A stretch of 45,283 nt of DNA from an uncultured Xanthobacter sp. (GTDB lineage Bacteria > Pseudomonadota > Alphaproteobacteria > Rhizobiales > Xanthobacteraceae): assembly GCA_937872325.1 (NCBI GenBank), contig CALMSN010000126.1, forward strand, positions 1 to 45,283, given 5' to 3'. Under the pieces are notes generated by a model that did not search any database, was not told where the DNA came from, and saw only the letters and a program-made list of their open reading frames with translations. Below, one piece after another: positions 17,874 to 26,608 of this stretch. The position numbers and the translations under genes are program-made. Each line of letters begins with the position of its first letter. Position 1 is the first letter of the stretch.

Positions 17874-18098
17874 TCAAACCCCTGTCCAATAAGCCTGACA
17901 CCCATCCGGCGGCGTCACCGCCTTGGCGCCGTGGCGGCGCTTCAGTTCTGCGCACGCAAAAGCGCGGGCATCGGCCGGAAGGCGCGAATTGATCGCGGTG
18001 CCGATCTCGTCATAGGGCTCGCCCGAGGCATAGACGTAAAATGCCCAATAGCCCGCCACCAGAACAATGGCGAAGAACAGGACGCGGATCAGTCCCAT
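17874..18098 (-). CDS. Small membrane-anchored or exported protein of unknown function
   Basis: The 74-residue product starts MGLIRVLFFAIVLVAGYWAF, a single hydrophobic segment that would act as a signal anchor. About 50 polar residues follow, with two cysteines (ACAELK and PDGCQAYW). The ATG at 18098 has a strong RBS (AAGGAGG) 8 bases upstream; the ATG at 18116 in the same frame lacks one. It stands alone on the minus strand between degraded DNA and the cobalamin region. The family is not recognised. The two cysteines could form a disulphide outside the cytoplasm. Confidence 0.7.
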   Translation of the reverse strand: MGLIRVLFFAIVLVAGYWAFYVYASGEPYDEIGTAINSRLPADARAFACAELKRRHGAKAVTPPDGCQAYWTGV

Positions 18099-18692
18099 GG
18101 CTCGATCCTCCTTCAATGCGGGCGGGCACGCCGCTCGTCGCAGTCATAAACGCCGCTGCTGCGCCTCCGGTTCATCCGGCAAGGTTCGCGGCAAGGATCT
18201 GGCACGCGGCATGGAGACGGCTGGGGTCCGAGCTCGGCGGATTCCGGCCGGCTGGGCGGACCACCTCGGCATAAGGCCCGCGGGCCTCGACCTGCCGAAG
18301 GAGCGGGAACTGGCCCGGACCCGGCCGGCCTCCATGTGAAGCTGATGCGCCGGGTCGTGGGGGGAAGGGCGAACCCGGTCCCGGACCGGGCCGTCGCCGA
18401 CCGTGTCGCGACGTGGATGCTGCGTCTCGACGATGCCGGCAGGCTGCGGGCGCGGGGGTGCCAAGCCCCCCCGCGGACACCATGACCTTGCTCCCACGGC
18501 GGCGCTATCCTCAGGCCGGCTTGCGCTCCGGCCCGACGCAGCGCGGGGAGTCATGGCCGGTGGGCCGGGATGATCGCCCGTCGGCTCCGATCCCCCTTCA
18601 CGCGGTCGCCAGACGTGGCCGCGCGGGGGAGCCCGTCCCGGGCGCCACCCCTTTTGCGCGCGCCAAAAGCCGCTCATGGACCATCCAGGCGG
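18099..18692. other. Gap without a supported gene
   Basis: Very GC-rich sequence in which open frames exist on both strands, but all translate to Arg/Pro/Ala-rich strings without start signals or family features. No tRNA, obvious repeat or riboswitch is seen. Confidence 0.4.
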
Positions 18693-19268
18693 CTATGCCG
18701 CCGGCGAAAGCGCCACCCCCAGCGATCGCAGGGCCCAGCGCCGTCCGTCGAAGCGCAGGTCCGCCAGGCTTCCCGGGGCAACGTCGAGCCGCCAGAAGGC
18801 GTCGGCGGGTGCCTTCAGCACCAGCAGCACGGCGACGCGGATCACCGCCGCGTGGGTAACCGCTATGGTGTGGCCGCGCGCGTCTCGCGCGCCGTCCAGC
18901 CAGTCCGCGACGCGCGTCCTCAGGGCCGCCCGCGATTCGCCTCCATGGGGGGCGGCGCCGTCGTCGCGCATGAAGGTTTCCAGAGCCTGCGGCTCGGACG
19001 TCGCGATCTCGGCGAGGCCGTGCCCCGACCAGCGGCCGTGGTCGAGGTCCCCGAGGGCGGCTGTTTCGACGGCGTCGAGGCCGAGGGCGGCAGCGGTCTG
19101 GCGGGCGGCGAGGCGGGGGCTCGTGAAAGCGCGGTCGCTGCGGCGCAGCGTCGTCGCCAGGGCCGGCAGCTGGGCGAGGGCATCCGGCGTCACCGGCTCG
19201 TCGGCGGGGGAGGCGGGGCAATGGGGCGCCGCAGTGGGGGCCTTGCCGAGCAGCGGGGGGCGGGGCAT
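18693..19268 (-). CDS. Histidine-phosphatase-family protein (CobC-like), catalytic RHG motif degenerate
   Basis: The middle and C-terminal parts match small histidine phosphatases of cobalamin loci: PADEPVT, SPRLAARQTAAALGL, DLDHGRWSG, and the second catalytic His in TIAVTHAAVIRVAVL. At the N-terminus, where a His-containing motif such as L-I-x-H-A is expected, the sequence reads LLGKAPTAA, with Lys at the catalytic His position. Unless this is a sequence error, phosphatase activity should be lost. Start choice is uncertain: ATG 19268 gives MPRPPLLGK, close to the family start; ATG 19310 is upstream. It is divergent from the riboswitch-controlled cbtBA genes. Enzymes of this kind dephosphorylate late B12 intermediates such as alpha-ribazole phosphate. 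Confidence 0.65.
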   Translation of the reverse strand: MPRPPLLGKAPTAAPHCPASPADEPVTPDALAQLPALATTLRRSDRAFTSPRLAARQTAAALGLDAVETAALGDLDHGRWSGHGLAEIATSEPQALETFMRDDGAAPHGGESRAALRTRVADWLDGARDARGHTIAVTHAAVIRVAVLLVLKAPADAFWRLDVAPGSLADLRFDGRRWALRSLGVALSPAA

Positions 19269-19349
19269 CGAGGGCCAAAATGCCCGAGCGGCCGGGCGGC
19301 CACGCCGCATTTTATTTGCAAGGGGGGGGCCCCGCGCCTAGCTTCCAGC

Positions 19350-19452
19350 GTCGAGCGAGGGTTTGAAGCCGGTGCAAGTCCGGCACGGTCGCGCCACTGT
19401 GGATCGGGATGTGCCTTGCCATCCCGAAAGTCAGGCCTGATTCACGCTCGAC
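19350..19452 (+). promoter_or_regulatory. Cobalamin riboswitch upstream of cbtB
   Basis: An outer stem is formed by GTCGAGCG (19350-19357) and CGCTCGAC (19445-19452). Inside are the conserved pieces of the cobalamin aptamer: GCCGGTGCAAGTCCGGC, then GCGCCACTGT, a stem GGGATG/CATCCC, and GAAAGTCAGGCC. It is on the coding strand 40 bases before the cbtB start. Binding of cobalamin should lower expression of the cobalt-uptake genes. Confidence 0.8.
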
Positions 19453-19492
19453 CAGCTTCATCCAGCGGGACGCGCCATCCCGGGAGTGCATA

Positions 19493-19702
19493 ATGTCCGA
19501 TATAGTCCTGAAGCCCACCGCCCAGCCGGTTGCCATCCCGGTGGGAGAAATTCTGCCGTGGGCCGTGTTCGCTGGCCTGATCCTTCTGCTCGCGCTCTAT
19601 TTCGTCGGCGCGGAGGAGGGGGCGACCTCCCTGATCTCCGGCTCTTCCGTCCACGAATTCGTGCATGACGGGCGTCATCTCCTCGGCTTCCCCTGCCACT
19701 GA
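19493..19702 (+). CDS. cbtB: CbtB, cobalt transporter small subunit
   Basis: A 69-residue protein with one membrane helix (LPWAVFAGLILLLALYFVG) and a C-terminal histidine segment (SSVHEFVHDGRHLLGFPCH), which is the CbtB signature thought to bind cobalt. It starts at ATG 19493, right after the riboswitch, and is followed 10 bases later by cbtA. CbtB and CbtA are predicted to work together in cobalt uptake for B12 synthesis. Confidence 0.88.
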   Translation: MSDIVLKPTAQPVAIPVGEILPWAVFAGLILLLALYFVGAEEGATSLISGSSVHEFVHDGRHLLGFPCH

Positions 19703-19712
19703 GGAGCGCGTC

Positions 19713-20465
19713 ATGGTCGGAAATCTGTTGCTGCGCGGCATGATCGTCGGCGTCGTCGCGGGGCTGCTCGCGTTCGGTTTCGCCAGGGTCTTCGGAGAGC
19801 CGGCGGTGGAGCACGCCATCGCCCTCGAGGAGGCGGCAAGCCAGGCCAAGGGAGAGGCCCCCGAGCCGGAGCTGGTCAGCCGAGAGGTCCAGGCGGGCCT
19901 CGGCCTGTTCACCGGGCTCGTCACCTTCGGCGCCGCTTTGGGCGGGCTGTTCTCGCTGGCCTTCCCCTTCGCCCACGGCCGCCTCACATCGCTCTCGCCG
20001 CGGGCCACCGCCGGGCTGCTGGCGCTGGCCGGCTTCGTCACCCTGGTTCTGGTCCCGGCGTTGAAGTATCCGCCCAATCCGCCCGCCGTCGGCGATCCGG
20101 AAACCATCGGCCTGAGGACGCAGCTTTACTTTGCGATGCTGGTGTTCTCGCTCGCCGGCGCGGTTCTCGCGGTGGCGGTCGGCAAGCGCTTCCGGCCCGC
20201 TCTGGGGGTCTGGAACGCCGCCCTCCTGGGAGTGGTGGTCTATGCCGCCGCGGTGATCCTGCTGCAACTGGCTCTGCCCTCGATCAACGAGGTGCCGGAA
20301 CAGTTTCCGGCGACGCTGCTCTGGCAGTTCCGCACCGCCTCGCTCGGCGTCCAGGCCACGGTGTGGACCACGCTCGGCCTGCTGTTCGGCTACGTGGCGG
20401 AGCGCTACATGGCCGCCGCCCGCACCGGCGATGCCCGGCTCGCTTATTCCCAGGGCTCGCGCTGA
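19713..20465 (+). CDS. cbtA: CbtA, cobalt transporter membrane subunit
   Basis: A 250-residue integral membrane protein with about five hydrophobic segments (LLLRGMIVGVVAGLLAFGFA at the start, TGLVTFGAALGGLFSLAF, ATAGLLALAGFVTLVLVPAL, YFAMLVFSLAGAVLAVAV and later). KYPPNPPAVGDPETI is the conserved loop of CbtA. The ATG at 19713 has GAGG upstream, while an in-frame ATG at 19665 lies inside cbtB. It is co-transcribed with cbtB and shares its riboswitch. Confidence 0.88.
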   Translation: MVGNLLLRGMIVGVVAGLLAFGFARVFGEPAVEHAIALEEAASQAKGEAPEPELVSREVQAGLGLFTGLVTFGAALGGLFSLAFPFAHGRLTSLSPRATAGLLALAGFVTLVLVPALKYPPNPPAVGDPETIGLRTQLYFAMLVFSLAGAVLAVAVGKRFRPALGVWNAALLGVVVYAAAVILLQLALPSINEVPEQFPATLLWQFRTASLGVQATVWTTLGLLFGYVAERYMAAARTGDARLAYSQGSR

Positions 20466-20622
20466 GGCGCGGGTCCGGGCGAGGGAAGTCCCGACCGGGA
20501 AGCGCCCGGCCGGGATCGCCCTGACATCGGACGCCGTCGCCGTGCGAGCCCTCGCAGTTCCCGTGCCGGCAGTGCCTCTCCTCGCCGCGCGTGTTCTTGC
20601 TGTGCGTGTTCTTGCCGCGCGC

Positions 20623-21240
20623 ATGGCGGGGCGCGTGCGCCGCGACGTCGCCTCCCTTCTGGGCGCCATCGTTTTCGCGATGGCTTTGCTGGTGCTTCCG
20701 GCAGGGGCGCACTCGCGCGATGGCGGGGGAGACCTGCCCGGGCTCGATATACCCGGCCTCACTCACGGCGAGATGGCGGTGGTGGCGCAGCATGCCGGGG
20801 CCATCCGCGCGCTTGCGGAGCGGCAGACCCGCACCGACCCGACCTTCCGGCGGCTTCTGAACTTCGCGGCGCTGCAGCGCACCTATTGCCTGTGGGGCCT
20901 CATGCCCGGCAGCGTGAGCGACGAGGAGAGCCCCTTCAACGCCTGCATGCACGCCTATCTCTCGGCGCTGCGGGCGGTGCTCCTCCACATGCAGGGCATG
21001 CCGGGGGCGCAGGCGCCGGCGCTGAGGCTCGGCGCAGACGTGGCGCAGGAGATGGAGCGCAGCGCCGCGGCGGCGGTGGTCTGCCAGTATAGCGGCGCGC
21101 CCTTCAACACCGCCGAGGTGATCATGCCGCCGTGGCGCGGCATCGCCGCCCACCCGCCGAGCCTGCTCATGGCCTGCGCCACGGCGCTGCTGCTGGCGGC
21201 GGCCGGGGTCGCCCTGTTCCTGCGGCCGGGAGCGCGCTGA
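20623..21240 (+). CDS. Conserved exported/membrane protein of the cobalt-transport operon, function unknown
   Basis: The protein has an N-terminal signal segment (LLGAIVFAMALLVLPAGAHS), a soluble middle and one C-terminal membrane helix (LLMACATALLLAAAGVALFL). The middle has conserved-looking motifs: IPGLTHGEMAVVAQHAGAI, YCLWGLMPGSV, CMHAYLSALRAVLLHM and CQYSGAPFNTAEVI. Proteins like this recur next to cobalt or cobalamin genes in alphaproteobacteria, but no activity is assigned to them as far as I know. Several His and Cys residues could bind metal. I chose the start at 20623 because the signal peptide follows it; the open frame reaches back to 20431 inside cbtA through low-complexity Ala/Val/Arg sequence. 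Confidence 0.65.
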   Translation: MAGRVRRDVASLLGAIVFAMALLVLPAGAHSRDGGGDLPGLDIPGLTHGEMAVVAQHAGAIRALAERQTRTDPTFRRLLNFAALQRTYCLWGLMPGSVSDEESPFNACMHAYLSALRAVLLHMQGMPGAQAPALRLGADVAQEMERSAAAAVVCQYSGAPFNTAEVIMPPWRGIAAHPPSLLMACATALLLAAAGVALFLRPGAR

Positions 21241-21269
21241 GGCGGCCGCGCCAGGTCACCAGAGCAGGC

Positions 21270-22004
21270 TCACCTGCGGCGCAGCAGGTAGGTGTCCATG
21301 ATCCAGCCGTGCTGCGCCCGGGCGGCGGCGCGGCGGGCGATGATCCGGGGGCCGGCTTCGGCGAGCGGACCCGCCTCCAGCACCTGCTCCGGCATGCCGA
21401 GGAAGGCGCCCCACCAGATGTCGAGGCCGGCCGGATCCAGATGCTGGAAGCTCGATTCGCCGTCGAGCATCACCACCACCGTCTCGGCGCCCGGCGGCCA
21501 GCCGCCATCGCGCAGGCGGCGCCCGGTGGTCACGGTGACCGGGCCGTTCACCGTATTGAACGCGATCGCATGGGCGGCGGTCAGCGCCTGCAGGGCGGAG
21601 ATGCCCGGCACCACCCGCAGCCGTGGGCGCGGATCGAGCCGGGCGGCGATGCGCAGCGTGCTGTCGTAGAGCCCGGGATCGCCCCACACCATCAGCGCCA
21701 CCGGCCCCGCGGGCCGGGCCTCGGCGATGGCCCGCGCCCAGATGGCGGCGATGGCGTCGTGCCAGCGCCGGACCCGCTCCAGATACGGCAGGCTCTCGTC
21801 GCGCTCCGGCATGTCGAATGCGGCAACCGGCGCGGTGCTGCCGCAATCCTGCAAGATGGCGAGGCGCAGCGCCGCGAGGTCGGCCTTGTCCGGTCCCTTG
21901 CGCGGCACCAGCACCAGCGCGGCATCGCGGAGCGCCTGCCGGGCCTCCAGCGTCAGGTGGGCCGGATTGCCGGTGCCGATGCCGATCAGCCAGAGCTCAG
22001 TCAA
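21270..22004 (-). CDS. cobF: Precorrin-6A synthase (deacetylating), CobF
   Basis: CobF methylates precorrin-5 at C-1 with loss of acetate, a step of the oxygen-dependent pathway only. The tetrapyrrole-methylase start ELWLIGIGTGNPAHLTLEAR, the segment ALMVWGDPGLYDST and the motif VVPGISALQALTA identify it. At 244 residues it is about normal length. Its ATG overlaps the end of cobA by 8 bases, so it is the last gene of the long minus-strand cob operon. Confidence 0.92.
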   Translation of the reverse strand: MTELWLIGIGTGNPAHLTLEARQALRDAALVLVPRKGPDKADLAALRLAILQDCGSTAPVAAFDMPERDESLPYLERVRRWHDAIAAIWARAIAEARPAGPVALMVWGDPGLYDSTLRIAARLDPRPRLRVVPGISALQALTAAHAIAFNTVNGPVTVTTGRRLRDGGWPPGAETVVVMLDGESSFQHLDPAGLDIWWGAFLGMPEQVLEAGPLAEAGPRIIARRAAARAQHGWIMDTYLLRRR

Positions 22005-22731
22005 AGCCCACCCCCAGCTCGGCCAGCGGCCCGTAGAGAATCAGCGCCGGATGGCTGCTGACCGCGTCCGCCAGCCGCTCCGCGAGACCGGCGACGGTGG
22101 CGCGGGCGAGGGCCTGCTCGGGCGTGCCCACCGCCTCGGCGAGGAGGGCGGGAGTATCGGCGGGCAGGCCGTGGGCGATCAGCGCCGCAGCCAGAGCGGG
22201 GAAGGTGCGCTGGCCCATGAAGACCACCGTGCAGGCATTGGGATCGGCCAGCGCGGCGAGGTCGAGGTCCGGCGGCAGGCGGCCGGTGGCATCGTGTCCG
22301 GTGACGAACTGCACCCGCCGCGCCGTCAGCCGGCGGGTGAGGGGAATGCCGCACGCCGCCGCGGCAGCGAAGGGCGAGGGCACGCCGGGCACGATCTCGC
22401 AGGCGATCCCGGCCGCGCGCACCGCCACCAGCTCCTCTTCCAGCCGGCCGAACAGGCCGCTGTCGCCGGACTTCAGCCTCACCACCCGGCCGCCGGCGCG
22501 GGCATAGTCCACGAGCAGCCGGCTCACATGATCCTGCCGGGGCGAGGGCCGTCCGGCCCGCTTGCCCACCCCCACCAGATCGGCCCCCGGCCGCGCGAAG
22601 CCCAGGATGGGGCCGGCGGAGAGGTCGTCAAACAGCACCGCATCCGCCTGGCGCAGGCGGTCGACGGCCTTGAGGGTGAGCAGCTCCGGATCGCCAGGGC
22701 CCGAGCCGACGAAGCTGACGAACCCGCTCAC
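21997..22731 (-). CDS. cobA: Uroporphyrinogen-III C-methyltransferase, CobA
   Basis: It adds two methyl groups (from SAM) to uroporphyrinogen III to make precorrin-2, the committed step. Visible motifs are VGSGPGDPELLTLKA at the start, DAVLFDDLS, VVRLKSGDSGLFGRLEEE, IVPGVPSPFAAAA and GIPLTRR. The GTG start at 22731 overlaps the cobB stop as GTGA. It is a stand-alone CobA, not fused to CysG domains. Confidence 0.93.
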   Translation of the reverse strand: MSGFVSFVGSGPGDPELLTLKAVDRLRQADAVLFDDLSAGPILGFARPGADLVGVGKRAGRPSPRQDHVSRLLVDYARAGGRVVRLKSGDSGLFGRLEEELVAVRAAGIACEIVPGVPSPFAAAAACGIPLTRRLTARRVQFVTGHDATGRLPPDLDLAALADPNACTVVFMGQRTFPALAAALIAHGLPADTPALLAEAVGTPEQALARATVAGLAERLADAVSSHPALILYGPLAELGVGFD

Positions 22732-24053
22732 GGCTGCTCCTGCGCGATCAGGTGGAAGAAGGTGCCGCTCACCGGCCCGCGGCGCGAGCCGGTCTCGGGA
22801 ACGGGATTGCCGTCGGCGTCGGCGACGCGGGCCAGCGGCAGGTCGGGCTGGTCCACGATCGTGGAATAGTGGAACTCGTGCCCGCGCAGCACCGCCCCGG
22901 CCCGCTGCCCGGGCATCGCCGCCTCCAGCACCGCCCGGCGATAGCCCAGGTGGAACCGGCGCGTGGCGTAGGAGGGGACGAGGCCCAGCAGCCCCGCCAT
23001 GGCCTGGCGCGCCCCGGCCTTATCTCACAGCCACGCGCCCGGCCCCAAACGAACGCCCCCCTCCCCCCGGCCCCGAGCGGTCTCGGCATGGGCGCGAAGC
23101 CCGGCCATGAAGCGCCCGGCGGCGGCGAGGCGCCCGGCATGAAGCTCGGGATAGCCCCCAGGCAGCCAGACGAGGTCCGCCGCCGGATCGGGCGGCTCGT
23201 CGGCCAGCGGCGAGAAGGGCACGATCTCGGCTCCGCCGGCGCGCCAGCCTTCCAGCAGGTGCGGGTAGGCGAAGGAGAAGGCGGTGTCCCAGGCGAGGGC
23301 GATGCGCTGGGCCGGCGGCGGCGGCAGCGCGCCGGGCCGCGATTGGGCGGTGCCGCGCGCCGCGGCGGTGATGGCGGCAAGGTCCACATGGGCGCGCAGG
23401 AAGGCGGCATAACCGGCGATCGCCGTCTCGAGGTCGGGATGCTCCGCCGCCTGGATCAGGCCGAGATGCCGCTCGGGGAGGGTGAGGTCGCCGCGCCGGG
23501 GCAGGGCGCCCAGCACCCTGACGCCCGCCCGCTCCATGCCCAGCCGGATGAGGCGCTCGTGGCGGGGGCTGGCGACCCGGTTCAGGATCACCCCGGCGAA
23601 GGGGAGGCCGGGGTCGTAGGTCTGGAAGCCGAGGGCGGTGGCGGCGGCGGACTGCGCCTGGCCGCCCACGTCCAGCACCAGCACCACCGGCCAGCCCATT
23701 GCGCGGGCGGTCTCCGCGCTGGCGCCGAAGCCGCTGAGGCCGCGCGTCGCCACCCCGTCGTAAAGGCCCATGGAGCCTTCGGCGACGCAGAGATCGGCGC
23801 CCTGCGCGCGGGCCGCGATGGCCTCGAACACCGGCGCCCCCATGGCCCAGGTGTCGAGGTTGAACGAGGCCCGGCCGGTGGCGGCGCGGTGGAAGGCCGG
23901 GTCGATGTAGTCGGGGCCGGACTTGAACGGCTGCACCGCCAGCCCGTCCTCCACCAGCGCCCGCAGCAGGCCGAGCATCACCGTGGTCTTGCCGGTGCCG
24001 GAGGCGGGCGCCGATACCATCAGGCCCGGCGGAAGGTGCGGAGTGTCAGTCAT
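22728..24053 (-). pseudogene. cobB: Hydrogenobyrinic acid a,c-diamide synthase CobB, interrupted by an in-frame stop
   Basis: From ATG 24053 the first 342 codons are a normal CobB: P-loop SAPASGTGKTTVMLG, FKSGPDYIDPAFH, EGSMGLYDG, LNRVASPRHERL, and the start of the amidotransferase domain (LVWLPGGYPELHAGRLAAAG). The expected glutaminase motif with its catalytic Cys (G-E-C-G-G-Y) is replaced by GRGEGGVRLGPGAWL and then TGA at 23025-23027. The same frame resumes as DKAGARQAMAGLLGLVPSYA and HLGYRRAVLEA to the natural end at 22728. Net length is 441 codons, as expected, so the fault is a scrambled G-rich patch plus a stop rather than a simple deletion. As written the enzyme would lack its glutaminase nucleophile and C-terminus. 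Sequence error is possible. Confidence 0.75.
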
Positions 24054-24849
24054 CGCCCGAGGTCCAGTCCGCCCAGCGGCTGCCGGCCGATTGCGGGCGA
24101 TAGCGCCGGTCGTAGTCGGCGGCGTAGAGCCGGCTTTCGGCAAAACCCTGCGCCGCCAGCGCCGGCCCCACCAGGATCAGCGCGGTGCGGGTGATCTCGG
24201 CATCGCTCTGGCTGCAGGTCGCCTCGATGGTGGCCAGGGTGGCGCGCAGGATCCGCTGGTCTGGCCAGCTCGCCCGGTAGACCACCGCCACCGGGCAGTC
24301 CGGGCCGTAATGGGGCAGCAGGTCGGCCACCACCCGCGCCAGGTTCTGGATCGACAGGTGGATGGCCAGGGTCCCCCCGGTGGCCCCGAAGGCGGCCACC
24401 GTCTCGCCCGGCGGCATGGCGGAGGCGCGCCCCGGCGTGCGGGTCAGCACCACCGACTGGGCGAGGCCCGGCAGCGTCAGCTCGGCGCCGAGCGCCGCGG
24501 CGGCGGCGGCGAAGGCGGGCACGCCCGGGGTGACGGTGTAGGCGATGCCGAGCGTCTCCAGCCGGCGGATCTGCTCGCCCATGGCCGACCACACCGACAG
24601 GTCGCCGGAATGGAGCCGCGCCACATCCGCGCCGGCCCGGTGGGCGGCGGCGATCTCGGCCATGATGGCGTCGAGGTCGAGGGGGGCGGTGTTGACGATG
24701 CGCGCGCGCGGCGGGCAATGGGCGAGCACCGCCTCCGGCACCAGCGAGCCGGCATAGAGGCAGACCGGGCAGGCGGCGATGAGGTCGCGGCCGCGCAGGG
24801 TCAGAAGATCCGGCGCGCCGGGGCCGGCGCCGATGAAGTGCACCGTCAT
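24046..24849 (-). CDS. cobM: Precorrin-4 C11-methyltransferase, CobM
   Basis: The start [20 protein letters not shown], followed by [11 protein letters not shown] and the methylase motifs [17 protein letters not shown] and [20 protein letters not shown], is diagnostic for CobM/CbiF. It uses SAM to methylate C-11. It overlaps the cobB start by 8 bases and follows cobL by 19 bases on the same strand. Confidence 0.94.
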   Translation of the reverse strand: MTVHFIGAGPGAPDLLTLRGRDLIAACPVCLYAGSLVPEAVLAHCPPRARIVNTAPLDLDAIMAEIAAAHRAGADVARLHSGDLSVWSAMGEQIRRLETLGIAYTVTPGVPAFAAAAAALGAELTLPGLAQSVVLTRTPGRASAMPPGETVAAFGATGGTLAIHLSIQNLARVVADLLPHYGPDCPVAVVYRASWPDQRILRATLATIEATCSQSDAEITRTALILVGPALAAQGFAESRLYAADYDRRYRPQSAGSRWADWTSGDD

Positions 24850-24868
24850 GTCCGCTCTCCCGCCGCCA

Positions 24869-26608
24869 TCACAGCACCACCCGCCATTGCACCACCGGAT
24901 AGGCCGCCTTCCAGCCCAGCCGGCCGCCGAGGGGGGCGGCCTGCGCGAGCTCGATACGCAGCAGCTCGCCGCCGATCCGGCCCTGCCAGCCGGCCAGCAG
25001 GGCCTCCGATTCCAGCGTTACCGCATTGGCCACGAGGCGGGTGCCCGGCGCAAGGCACCCCTGGAGGTGCAGGAGCAATGCCTCGCAGAGCCCGCCGCCG
25101 ACGAACACCGCCTGCGGCGGCGGCAGCCCGGCGAGGGCCTCGGGCGCCGATCCCTCCACCACCTGCAGCCGGTCGACGCCCAGCCGGGCGGCATTGGCAC
25201 GGATGCGGGCGGCGCGGTCGGTTCGCAGCTCGATGGCGGTCGCCTGCATCCGTGGATGGCGCAGCAGCCATTCGATGGCGATGGAGCCGGAGCCGCCGCC
25301 GATGTCCCACAGCATCTCGCCCGGGACCGGCGCCAGAGCCGACAGGGTCAGCGCCCGCACCGGGCGCTTGGTGATCTGGCTGTCATGGTCGAAGAAACCG
25401 TCCTCGATGCCGGATGCGCAGGGGATCGCGGCACCGCTCCCGTCCACGCTCACCGCGACGCAGACGGGATGGACGAAGGCGGTGGCCGGCAGGGCATCGG
25501 CCGTTGCCCGGGTGAGCTGCTCGCGCGGTCCGCCGAGGGCCTCCATCACCGTGAGACGGCTGGCGCCGAAACCCTGTCCGGACAGATACAGGGCCAGCTC
25601 GGCCACCGCCGCGCCGTCGCGCAGCAGCACGATGGCCTGCAATCCGGGCGCGAGATGCGGGCGCAGCCGGGTGAGCGGCGCCGCATGAAGCCCGACGCAC
25701 AGCGTGCGCTCCAGCGGCCAGCCGAGCCGGGCGGCAGCCAGCGAGAAGGCGGATGGGCCGGGCAGGGCCCGCCATTCCTCCGGCCGCAGATCCCGTGCGA
25801 TGACGCTGCCGGCGCCGAACCAGAACGGATCCCCCGAGGCCAGCACCGCCACCCGCCGGCCCCTGAGCCCGTGGAGCACCGGCAGGCCATCGGCGAACGG
25901 CACCGGCCAGGCGATGCTCTCGGCCGCGAGGTCCGGCAGCAGCGCCAGATGGCGGGGGGCGCCCATGACGATCTCGGCCGCCGCCAGCGCCGCCCGGCTT
26001 GCAGGCGGCAGCCCGTCCAGTCCATCCTCGCCGAGGCCGACGATGGAGAGCCAGGCGGCCCCTGGCGGCGGTGCATCGGGGGGCGGTGCATCGGGCAGGG
26101 GAGCTTGGCGCATCGGCGGTGCGGCTAGGGGTGTTTCGGGGCGTTCTGCTTGGCGCACCAGGGCTTCAGTCGTCGGTGGTTCGGGCAGGGGTGCTTGGTG
26201 TATTAGCGTGTCGGGCAATGGTACCCCGAGCTGCGCTGCTTGCCGCATCGGCGGTTTGGCGAGCGGTGTTTCGGGCCATTCTGCTTGGCGTATCGCGGTT
26301 TCGGCCGTCTCTGCATCCGGCCGCGCGGCTTGGCGCATCGGCGGTTCGGCGAGCGGTGCTTCGGGCCGTTCTGCTTGGTGAACCGGCGGTTCGGCGGTAG
26401 GTGGATCGGGCAGCGCTGATTGGCGCATCGGCGCATCGGTCGTCGGTGCCGCGGGCAGTTTTGATTGGCTTATCGGCGCTTCGGGCAGCGGTGCCTCCCG
26501 AATCCGCGCATCGGTCATCGGCGCATCGGATCTGGGCGCTCTTGAAGGCTGCGCCTCGGGCATGGGAGCTTCAGTGTCGGGATCTTCAGCCATCGCAGCC
26601 TCGGCCAT
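24869..26608 (-). CDS. cobL: Precorrin-6Y C5,15-methyltransferase (decarboxylating), CobL, with a repetitive N-terminal extension
   Basis: The core (from about 26053 down) is a normal two-domain CobL: a CbiE-like methylase ([49 protein letters not shown]) and a CbiT-like domain ([29 protein letters not shown]). It methylates C-5 and C-15 and removes the C-12 acetate carboxyl. Ahead of the core, in frame without a stop, lie about 185 residues of proline-rich 15-residue repeats that no CobL needs. ATG 26608 is the longest sensible start. It shares the tetramer CATG with the cobK start on the other strand, which leaves no room for an ordinary promoter. Internal ATGs (for example 26113) would shorten the extension, but none has a clear RBS. 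Confidence 0.88.
   Translation of the reverse strand: MAEAAMAEDPDTEAPMPEAQPSRAPRSDAPMTDARIREAPLPEAPISQSKLPAAPTTDAPMRQSALPDPPTAEPPVHQAERPEAPLAEPPMRQAARPDAETAETAIRQAEWPETPLAKPPMRQAAQLGVPLPDTLIHQAPLPEPPTTEALVRQAERPETPLAAPPMRQAPLPDAPPPDAPPPGAAWLSIVGLGEDGLDGLPPASRAALAAAEIVMGAPRHLALLPDLAAESIAWPVPFADGLPVLHGLRGRRVAVLASGDPFWFGAGSVIARDLRPEEWRALPGPSAFSLAAARLGWPLERTLCVGLHAAPLTRLRPHLAPGLQAIVLLRDGAAVAELALYLSGQGFGASRLTVMEALGGPREQLTRATADALPATAFVHPVCVAVSVDGSGAAIPCASGIEDGFFDHDSQITKRPVRALTLSALAPVPGEMLWDIGGGSGSIAIEWLLRHPRMQATAIELRTDRAARIRANAARLGVDRLQVVEGSAPEALAGLPPPQAVFVGGGLCEALLLHLQGCLAPGTRLVANAVTLESEALLAGWQGRIGGELLRIELAQAAPLGGRLGWKAAYPVVQWRVVL
26056..26480 (-). repeat. 45-bp coding repeats in the CobL N-terminal extension
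   Basis: About eight or nine diverged 45-bp units translate to 15-residue repeats of the form (M/I/V)(R/H)QA-x2-P-x2-P-x-A-x-P-P, for example [30 protein letters not shown] and [15 protein letters not shown]. Units differ by substitutions, not length, so the frame is kept. They suggest repeated expansion of one unit and then drift under a frame constraint. Confidence 0.75.

Noticed and set aside
21132-22061. Long plus-strand frames opposite cobF, cobA, cobB, cobM
   Set aside because: Antisense of well-identified Cob enzymes.
23025-23035. Programmed stop-codon readthrough or selenocysteine at the cobB TGA
   Set aside because: CobB is not a selenoprotein family and the catalytic motif beside it is also missing; mutation or sequence error is simpler.
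26056-26480. CRISPR array in the cobL repeat region
   Set aside because: Repeats are contiguous, diverged, a multiple of three and keep an open frame; there are no unique spacers of constant length or cas genes.
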